NCBI GenBank assembly: GCA_000827265.1
Contig: KN834769.1
Span: forward strand, 168,852 to 232,851
Reading direction: 5' to 3'
From: Collybiopsis luxurians FD-317 M1
Lineage: Eukaryota; Basidiomycota; Agaricomycetes; Agaricales; Omphalotaceae
DNA: 64,000 bases
Within the stretch, counting starts at the first letter, position 1. Each line of letters starts with the position of its first letter. Made by a program: the position numbers and the translations under genes. Below are positions 55,438 to 64,000 of the stretch, in pieces. The notes under the pieces were generated by a model. It ran no database searches, was not told the DNA's origin, and saw nothing but the letters and a program-made list of their open reading frames with translations.

Positions 55438-57273
55438 CATTAGGTAGTTGGTATATAATTGTAATGAGCACAAGAGTGTGAGTTTAAGTTCGGGTCAAGT
55501 ATCGCATCAGGATACGATACTCTATCATCCTGTGAAGAGAACTTGCCCACATCTTGGCATTGAAGTAACCTCCGGAATATGCCTTCAATGCAGCTGCAAT
55601 ATACATAGCAAGTTCTATTGCCGCATACTGTGAACAACGATGTGCAGGAAGGGATGTGCTAAAGGCTGACCAGAGAACCGCTCAAGGTCTTCAGTGTTCG
55701 CAAGAGAGCTAGACAGAGGAGTGACAATGCCCGACAGCTAAGATACCGCTTCAGCATCAAAGCCCAAAGAGCGCAAATCAGTATACTCCCCGTCAACGAT
55801 TCCAGAAATTGGTCATTCTGAATGATGATATTGGTGGGACTAATATAACCATTCGAAAGCGTCAGCGGAAGGCGTCAAAGCACAGAAGAAGAGTGCATAT
55901 GATCAAGGAACAACGTGAATAAAGGTTTTAGATCAAAAAAAGATTTAACGTCTGTCTGCGATTCCACCGCGAGTTGGAGCTGGGTTTAAAGAGGTCTGGT
56001 CCTTGGGCTTTCTCTCCGCCGTGGGTCTCAAGTAGTTGACATCAGGGATGGTGGCTTGGGCAATGAAACACCACTCGACCCATCTTTACGCAAAGGAGAG
56101 CCAAAATCTTCCTCTGGAACTCGGGACATAATGTAGAGAAGTAGTTGCTGGTCTGAGTTTTCTTTCGTAGACATTAGAAGGAACCAGAGGCAATGAGAGA
56201 TTTGAAGTAGAGACGAGCCGTGTCCAAATTGGAAAGATCTAGAGGCCAGTCGGACGGTTGAATTTGAGCTTGAACTTGAGCTGGAATAGCCTGAGTTTCG
56301 AAGATTTGGACAGATATGGCGGTTGCGTGAGTGTTGGCGTGAGATGCACAAGAACTCTTTAAATTCTTCTTTCTTGTCGTAATAAAAACGCGGCAAGAAC
56401 GGACGCCAGAAACGTGCCACCCGGACACAGCTAATCCCAGCAGGCTTGACCAAAGTGCCGGGCTGATCATCGCTCAGGAGAAAAGCGGCATATCATATGA
56501 CAGCCAAAACGTAGCAGGCACCAATTTTGAGACAACACGCTTGGACAACGCTTGGATATCTTGGATGCCCCATGGATGCCCTATGATGGACGCTTATTAA
56601 AAAAGTCCACAAGATGCCACCACGCTGAAAATCTAGTATATCTATCATCAAGCGGCAAAGTCCGAGTGGAGGAATGAGCGCCGCTCGCCAATGCAAGATT
56701 AGGGGTTGGAGGACCAGCAAAAGAGGTAGTAGGAGGTGAGCGCTTGTTGACCGATCTTTTGGTTTTTTCTCGGGAAAAGGCCGCATCTTGAGCGTTGAAC
56801 AACGGTGATGACCACTGATTGTCGATTGTCGATTGGAAAAGATGCAAGAAAATCATCAATGAAGTGATTGATGGGCCGTAGAATACCTTACCAGAAGCGG
56901 TTTTTCGGGCCTGTACTGAAAGGAAAATGGCGGCGCTCGTTCTTCCATCGCACTCGACTCGTTAAACGCAATGACGCCTAGCACTCGCACGTCTAACCGT
57001 TTTTCGCTGCATTCATACTAGTATTGACTCCGATGCGGTGGTCCAATTTCACACGGGAGATAGCACCATTCCTCCAAGAAAGGGTATCCCCGCAACAGCT
57101 CATTAATAAAAGGCGAATTCATAAAATACAAAGTAATGATTGCCCGAACTGGGGCCTTGGCTCTCACAGAACTGCAATGATCATCATTCAACAATTGTTC
57201 TGGCGTTTTCTTGATAGGCTGGAAACGCCATCAACCTGAACATCAAGCGGTAGCACTTCGCCGTATCTAGAGA
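55438..57273. other. Intergenic, one doubtful minus-strand gene
   Basis: Minus-strand frames at 56581-56859 (a Ser/Thr/Pro-rich stretch ending YTRFSAWWHLVDFFNKRPS) and 56028-56470 might be exons of one gene, but I could not join them with convincing splice sites and recognise no family. Nothing else is supported here. Confidence 0.35.
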
Positions 57274-57281
57274 TATAAAAG
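57274..57281 (+). promoter_or_regulatory. TATA box of DUF6533 gene B
   Basis: GATATAAAAGGG lies 57-64 bp upstream of the ATG at 57338. Confidence 0.65.
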
Positions 57282-57337
57282 GGCCTAGGGTGGAACCTTC
57301 AATATGCTAGTTTTTACAACCAGGTTTCTAGCGGGCT

Positions 57338-59061
57338 ATGAATCCGACAGTTGTTCCAGAAATAGCAACAGCAGAACAAGTGTGCGTCCTTCAATGTCAA
57401 TGAAATTCAAACTTAAAATAGATTTCCAATGCAGAAGGATACAGAATTACTACCATCTATTTTCAATAGGTACGTCTCTCTGCATCTAAATTCCAGTCTT
57501 ATCTCAAATCCACTTTAAGCGTTCATGTATTGGGACCATTTGCTGACACTAGGTAAATATCCTGATCAACATCGAAACTTGGATTAATAAAAGTTCTTTC
57601 AGCGGATGAAGTTCAGTATCTATGGAAACGGCCAGTGCGCGCCAGTACAGTCCTTTTTTTCCTCAATCGTTACCTGGCAGTGCTGGGAAATATCGTCGTG
57701 ACTGTATCACTCTTGTCTACTGACCTGCCTGAATCAGTAAGTTCGGTTCCTTCCAATCTGAGCTTCATACATCTGATTTTTCAAATTATAGAGGTGCGGC
57801 ATAATCTGTGTCCAAACTATGTCAATTGGAAATCGACAAGTTTGTTACATAGCTGTCAGCTATTCTATATTTTCCATCAGTTCCTGCTCGTCGTGATGCA
57901 GATCATAATTGGCCGTAAGATTCTTCCTGTGAGTTCAAAAGACTGAATTAACCTTGCCTGAATTTCAGTCCTCCTTACCATCCGCATTTATGCCTTGTAC
58001 CATCGCAATAAGCGCGTCCTTACTGCTCTGCTTTTCATTGCGGCTATATTAACGGCTCTGGCAATCGTAAGTGTTTTGCTCACATTTCCTAAGCTTTCTT
58101 AGTGAAAGTTGTCATAGCTTTCGATGTTTTTTCGTCAATCGAGTCAGTCAAAAAAGTCCTCTGTGGGTTGCCGTACAGAATTGACGTTCATTTCGTACGT
58201 AACTCGTTGACTGCCTTTGACGAGTTTGACCTCTCACTTTGCATGATATAGATCTGTTCGTACGTCGCCGATAGGCAAATAAATAATCGGTTATCTTAAC
58301 TTTCTCGATAGAGATAGCAGCTGCTTGGGAGGCCCTATTTCTGTATGACTCAACGCTATTTGCTATGACACTATATAGGGCATACAAAACCCGCCACGAG
58401 CTCCACATACTGCGAGAACTCAGGATATCTTTATTGGTCATCCTTCTCCGTGATGGTAAGGAACAATAGTCTCTATCCTGGCTATCCTGTCAGCCTTCCA
58501 AATCAAATTCTACTCACATCTTCCAATTTCTTGTAGGATCTTTGTATTTTGGGTGAGTTCCCTGGTGCTGAAATAACTTTGCTGACCCTTTGCATTTGAA
58601 GCATAATGGCTTTTGCAAATGCGGTCAGTGGTGGATCACTCTGTCTTTAGAATATTGTTCTCAAATCTTCTTACAGCTCAACATAGCGACGTTCTACGTG
58701 TGTATCAATTGTGCTACTCTTTTCAAATCAGAATTCTAATTTACAGTTCCTTCAGTATCCTTTGGTATATTTGATACTGCCCTGGGGAAATTCAATAATA
58801 GCTAATGCTTTACTCAAAATCTAGCCATACCTGCGAGGCGTGTTGACCACGTTTGCCAGCAGGTATATGTCTTTCTTTACTTTGTTCAATGACAAAATCC
58901 TAACAAATGGCATCCATAGCATTTCCGTTACCATGATGTCGCGGCTTATGTTCAATCTTCATAAGATTGCTGACTCGGGCCTGTATACTTCACATATGAC
59001 AACTGTAACAGATGATCCTTTTATAGCACCTCCGCCAGACACGCTACAGAGCCTGGGGTGA
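57338..59061 (+). CDS. DUF6533-type multi-pass membrane protein, copy B
   Basis: Starts MNPTVVPEIATAEQV and splices through small exons to RIQNYYHLFSI, FMYWDHLLTL and DEVQYLWKRPVRASTVLFF followed by LNRYLAVLGNIVVTVSLL. These match copy A segment by segment and the DUF6533 signature. Later come CQLFYIFHQFLLVVMQIII, VLLTIRIYALYHRNKRVLTA, an AAWEALFLYDSTLF helix, LYFG, IMAFANAV and MSRLMFNLHKIADSGLYTSH. The polar C-terminal tail (TDDPFIAPPPDTLQSLG) differs from copy A. Several membrane spans are evident; function unknown for the family. Introns are 45-60 nt and canonical where I could follow them, with one or two boundaries in the middle uncertain. Confidence 0.75.
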
Positions 59062-62000
59062 ATTGCTGTCTAGACTTGCACCTGATACATTCCTTTCATA
59101 TACTAGTACTTACCATAATGCACGACTATCTTCTAATTTTCTTCACTGATTGTCTTTTTCTTCTATAAACTGTTTAATACTATTCTAGTAGGTGCTTGAT
59201 AATGGGTTAGAAATCAGGCTGTCAAAGCTGAATATAAGTGTACATATATATCAGCCTCAGACTGCAAGCTAAGTAACTCCCCAGGATACTGTTCTCAAGC
59301 CAAAGGGAAACTCGGTGGTACGCGTGGGCTCTGATTGCACAGTTGCCCTTGGCTTGCCTTGACATGAAGATGGACCCGGGTTCAGGGCAAAGCGCTTCTG
59401 GTGAAATTTACTCAATTAGATGCTAGAGCAACACTTGTGTTGCACTCAAGCCAAAGAGGTACTTATCATTGTGCACCTGGATATTCTCTATCTAATTTCC
59501 CTTTTTCAATATTAAACTACTACAAAGTATCGGACCTTGAATCCAAACTAATGAAAGACAATGAGAAAATGCAGACATTGCAAGGTCAAAGCAAAATATA
59601 TTTATTTCAAAGCTGGAAAAGATAAGTAAGGTAGAGTATACCCACAACTAGCTACGTCGTATGACATTTTCGAAAAGATGTGCAAAATACTTAAAAATGT
59701 ATCAGAAATTTGTAGCAATGTCAAATGCAAAAAAATGCCTCGGAGGAACTACATATGCAATAGACAATACTTCAAGTTAGAAGCGAGATTGAGTTGGTAT
59801 CTGACTGCAAGGGTAGCCAGATGCAAGTGATTTATGAGTAGGGTAACTGACTGATTAGTATATGGCAGCATTAAAATGCTGGGGTATTACAATGCAGGAT
59901 GGAATTTATCTTGAGCTTTCAAATTTAAATGCAGGTAACCTATGAAAGCCTCCCGCATTCAAATACAGCCTCCCTGGAGACCACATATCGTGCAAATTTT
60001 TGGGGGGTGACGAAAAACAGGGGTCATGATCACAGCTATGATTTTGAATTTGCGTAGGCTATGAGTTTGAATTTGGGCGGTACATAATTGCCATGATTCT
60101 TGCTGAATGTCTTTCAGTCTACACCATCTGTAGCACCAACATTTGTTCAATTCAGAAGAATACAATACCGTTTACTTAATCTGGCATTGCAAACATGAAG
60201 AATTCAAGGGCATCCACTCATATGACCAGGGCAACATGCCAGTGGATGCGATAGTCGGACTGTGAATGTCCACAAATAGTATTATTCTATGAAATGTTAA
60301 CATGAACACCCTGTTGTAAAATATAGAAGAAATAGATTTTGTGTAGAAAAGAGAGGTATCCACCACATAGATTTCAACAGCACATCGAGTGTATAGTCTC
60401 CATTTTTAGTGAGGTAGAGGATGTTAGGACCTTTACTACCTTTGTTGTTAGAAGCTTGTAGCAGGTTCAATGAATAGAAAGTAATTTATGATACCACAGC
60501 CGAGACAGAATACGCAATGGGGAGTCGCTACATATGACAAGTGATTGAGTCCTGTACAGTTTGAGTATTGGATATAGAGGAATGATCCTCGAGTGTTGAA
60601 TAACAAATCCAGTAGCTCGGTGCAACTAGAGATTGTATATTGAGAGAACTTGTTAAGACAGTATTAACAAGGGTTGACTCAGGAGGTTCGTGACTCGGTG
60701 TCCGTTTACCTTACGAGATGGAATATTCAAAAGGCTACAGCAGTCGAATAGTCTTGTTGTTTGGTTCGACAAGTGAGAAGTGGATATGCCAGTGACTCAG
60801 TGTCAATGGGGTTTGCTTGACTTGGTGTTAAGCAGAATAATAATATAGACTAGTGAACAAGAGAACAGAAACAACACAGATCAAGATAGTTCAGGTAATA
60901 ACAGCATTATCGTGAGAGATGTAGGTACAAGGCTTTTATACTCTGCGGGAAGACATGTGGTCTTGTGAATAGAAGTTTAGAATGAGCAACTGGTTAATTC
61001 GCCTTGAGAAGCGCATGTCGGATTTGGAGAGTCTGGATTGAATGGTAGAACTATTATCGAGTTGTATGGTGAGTGTACTGGTTGGAAAGAGTGAAAAAAA
61101 TAGCGTAGGGCATAACAGAGGAGTTGTGCAAGTGAGTGCATGTCTTTGTAAAATTTCAAGATACAATACATGCATTGACCCAAAGTGATCCTATCTCTTC
61201 CACAACTAAAAAAATGTAAAAATTTATGCCAGGAGTGCAAATTGAGTGACATGGTCATCACTATGATTGCAAAATTTGAAAATTATAACTAGGAATCTGT
61301 TAGTGACAAAAATTCAGAACTTTCATTGAGTGTGTAATTAGTTGGATACTTCAATACAAATCAAGGATATCTTGGTTGATGGCTTCCCCACTCAATGGCA
61401 ATCCAATCTCAACTAAGAGATTGGATAATTGGATTGTCATTGAGCTTGCCATTGAGCTGGGAAACCATTAAGTAGTGTACTAGATAAAAATACCTAAAAT
61501 AAAGCTAAAGGACTGTAAATAATAAGATTTTCCAAACAGGTTTTGTATTTTTGCAAATTTTTGAAAATACCTGCAACAAGGGTATTCTCGATCAGCCCGC
61601 GTCGTGTAGGATATTTCCTTTCTCAGTCTCTAGCTTTCTGTCTCAGCTTCCCTTCTTGACATTATATCCCTGGTTCCCCGTCTTTCTTTCAAAAGGAAAG
61701 TCCCTCTTTCAAATTCCTGTTTCCCCAATGAGTGTAGCGGGCTGTTGCGTTGCTGACCCAGTCTATTATTTACCAAATCCCCCTACATATTATCTGCCTA
61801 TTATCATACTCATTTTGCTCCACTTATTCCACACACTTTCGCAGATTGCCCGAATAATACTTACATTAGTACATTGCTCCTTTGATCTATCCACATTAGT
61901 TAATTACTTACTTGAAGTCGCTGTTATTACATATACCCTTGTCTACTATAAAAGCCAGCTAAACACACTGTAGAGTAGGGTAACTTTCCTTCGAATCGAG

Positions 62001-64000
62001 ACCATATCCCCTGTCAGTTTGTCTGATGCTCACACTCAGCATTTGCTCTACAAAGCTCACCTGCCTCTATCTCCTCTTGTGCCCACGTACTTTGTAATTC
62101 CATCATTGATACGTGGCAATGAGCCTGCCTATTGATAATAGAAGGTGGTATCACTACGGCATTGAGAGAGGATCAGTTGAGCCTGCCACTGACTTGTTTG
62201 AGATCTCATTCTGCGTGATATATTGGGGGCTGTAGCGCTAGTAACAGGATGCAACAGTCTGAGCTCTGTGTATATGATGTTCAAAGCTTTTGGCTAGGGA
62301 CTTGTTTACTCTCTGACTGTCATTCATGGAGCATCTAATAGGTGGGACTTTGATATGCTGTGTACACATATAAGCTACCGAATTTGGAATATATATACTC
62401 TGCTATGACCATCATCATTATCATCATCATTAATATACTAGATGGTGACATCCAATGCGGCATTCGTGCTCAGAACATTCATAGAGGGTGAGGACTCGGA
62501 GCTCATATGCCGTTGCCATAGATCTGGGTCCTGGCGCCGCCAATAACAGCCATTACCTCAGTACAGGCAGCAGGCTACCCAATACTATGACTGATCCCAC
62601 TTGATACTCGGGAACATCTTAACCTGCAAGAGTGCGAGAGCAATCAGCAAAGATATTGGATAGGGATATTATCCAGCCTGACAGGAATGAGAACCTCGAA
62701 ACCCCACTTAGCAGATGGATAGAATGATAAATAATTGAGGCATGATAAGCTGAGTGGCGCACACCTCACCAGCCCATGTCTGTTATTAATGAACACCGAA
62801 GGAGGAATAGCGTCATGGTGGAACTCGCAGAAGAGCTCTACTTGTTGGTCATAGAGGATATGATTATGCATACAGAAGCATAGGAAGTCTCCATTGCACA
62901 CATGCAGAAATGGCTGTTGGCTGTGCGGGATGACCGTGAGCAAAGTAACTTGTTCTTTCCCGTGCTTGACAGCGGTAACTTGCCGAGACTCGGCAAAATG
63001 TCGCTACACTAAGAACTTGTTCTTTACTCGACATTAATGTATAATGTTCCAGTAATGTTCCAGTAACTGAGTCCAGTCAGAACATTCAACATTCTCTGCT
63101 GTTAATCAACTCAAATCTTATCTATTTCGAGAAGTACAAGGGATACTCTGCCGCTGTACTATCACACCGTGTGGAGTCGAGGACTGGGCAACATGTGGGA
63201 TCATGATTTAGCATCAGCGTGAAAATTACTTTGTCGCAGTTGATGGGTGTCCATGCTGGTCACCCATCGGTTCAGCCCTTTCCAGGTGAGTAAACGGATG
63301 GGGCATATGCAATGATGTATCTACTTCACATGCTCACTGAATGCAGTACTGTCGGTAGATGTGACTGAATATCTAATGCAGACACTTAAAAAGTATTGGA
63401 CTGCTGAGAGCAAAAGTAGGAATTACTTGGTCTCAGGGGTTGAGCAAATAGACCACTCATTACCTAGTCGCTGCAGCTGCAGGTCTAGAGTACAGTTAAG
63501 GTCCAGCATAGCATCCCAAAATTTTTATTTGTAACTGGGTGATGACAGTGTTGATTGAGCAGCGCATCTAACTCGGTGACTGACAAAGTTACTTGTCAAT
63601 TTCAAAGTCCGCTAACTTGGCCTTACAAAAGTAACTTAAGTTAACTTAAGTTACTTAAGGTACTTTGTGCCGACAAAGTTACTTTGCATGAACAAAGTAA
63701 CTTGTTGAACTTGCCAAAATATATTCTGCCAGGTACTAATCTTAATACTTTTTCTGCTCTAAAATGAACATATTGCAATAACTAAAGTACTCTGTATCTA
63801 CTAGTGTGACAATATTATGATGATTTATTATTGCCACTACAGTAAATGATTTCACAAAGTGTCATTGAGGCTGATTATTCTTTGACTGGCACTAGACACG
63901 GCTTAAGCTGAACTATTGTTGTGCCTATCACTCGGCACTCGCAGGGCTGTCTTTTATTATACTCATTAGAAAGCATAACAACATCTAAATTTTGTATATA
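59062..64000. other. AT-rich region, no gene supported
   Basis: Nearly 5 kb without a gene I can defend. Frames such as 61551-61973 (+) are hydrophobic but lack an ATG start and splice partners. There is an ATC/ATT microsatellite at about 62406-62430. Several CAAAGTAACTTGTT/ACAAAGTTACTT words lie at about 62941-62955 and 63585-63710, some in opposite orientations, around the palindrome at 63629. A decayed element is possible. Confidence 0.45.
63629..63656. repeat. Perfect 28-bp palindrome
   Basis: The 28 bases centred on GTTAAC (63640-63645) equal their own reverse complement, with half-site AAGTAACTTAAGTT. The flanks carry more copies of the GTTACTT/AAGTAAC word. It could extrude as a cruciform or be a paired protein-binding site or part of a foldback element. 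Confidence 0.9.

Noticed and set aside
61551..61973. 140-codon hydrophobic plus-strand frame
   Set aside because: It begins without an ATG near the left end, has no family resemblance and lies in AT-rich DNA where such frames arise by chance.

Overview
The window looks like an Agaricomycete (mushroom-forming basidiomycete) nuclear genome. Genes carry many short introns, mostly 45-75 nt. Recognisable families include a White Collar-2 light-sensing factor, a DUF6533-type membrane protein pair, a Hva1/TUDOR-type small protein and an Ngaro tyrosine-recombinase retrotransposon. All gene models below were spliced by eye from GT/GC...AG signals, frame continuity and family motifs; nothing was searched or computed. 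I cannot name the genus.

Layout. 0-3.7 kb: degenerate TTAGGG-like sequence, a BTB/POZ pseudogene and low-complexity DNA. 3.7-9.4 kb: a membrane-anchored histidine acid phosphatase/phytase (8 exons) and a 90-aa Hva1/TUDOR-like gene with a TATA box, separated by apparently empty DNA. 9.4-13.9 kb: a graveyard with an intron-containing tRNA-Trp, a diverged dispersed repeat holding a 27-bp minisatellite, a chitin synthase C-terminal relic and a copied piece of the region downstream of WC-2. 13.9-28.1 kb: four well-supported minus-strand housekeeping or regulatory genes, namely a caspase-like (C14) protein, WC-2, an SDR oxidoreductase with two GC-AG introns and a 2,055-aa kinesin. 29.5-31.8 kb: a small tail-anchored protein converging on a secreted Gly/His/Asp-rich gene built from 12 tiny exons. 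33.6-38.8 kb: two tandem units of the dispersed repeat, a second tRNA-Trp arranged as the mirror image of the first, and a relic of the WC-2 GATA zinc finger. 38.9-59.1 kb: a lineage-specific accessory block with an uncharacterised gene, a DUF6533 gene, a complete Ngaro element (gag, RT-RNase H, tyrosine recombinase, A1...B1-A2-B2 repeats), two tandem secreted carboxylesterases and a second DUF6533 gene. 59-64 kb: AT-rich DNA without a gene I can support, ending near a perfect 28-bp palindrome.

The most unusual item is the micro-exon gene at 30271-31744. It encodes a predicted secreted 276-aa GH-rich protein. Nine consecutive internal exons (9-153 nt) are all multiples of three and all lie between phase-1 introns, so any subset could be skipped without losing frame. 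This resembles the logic of micro-exon genes described in schistosomes, but here in a fungus. The second theme is local duplication and decay: tRNA-Trp plus repeat modules, WC-2 fragments, paired esterases and paired DUF6533 genes.
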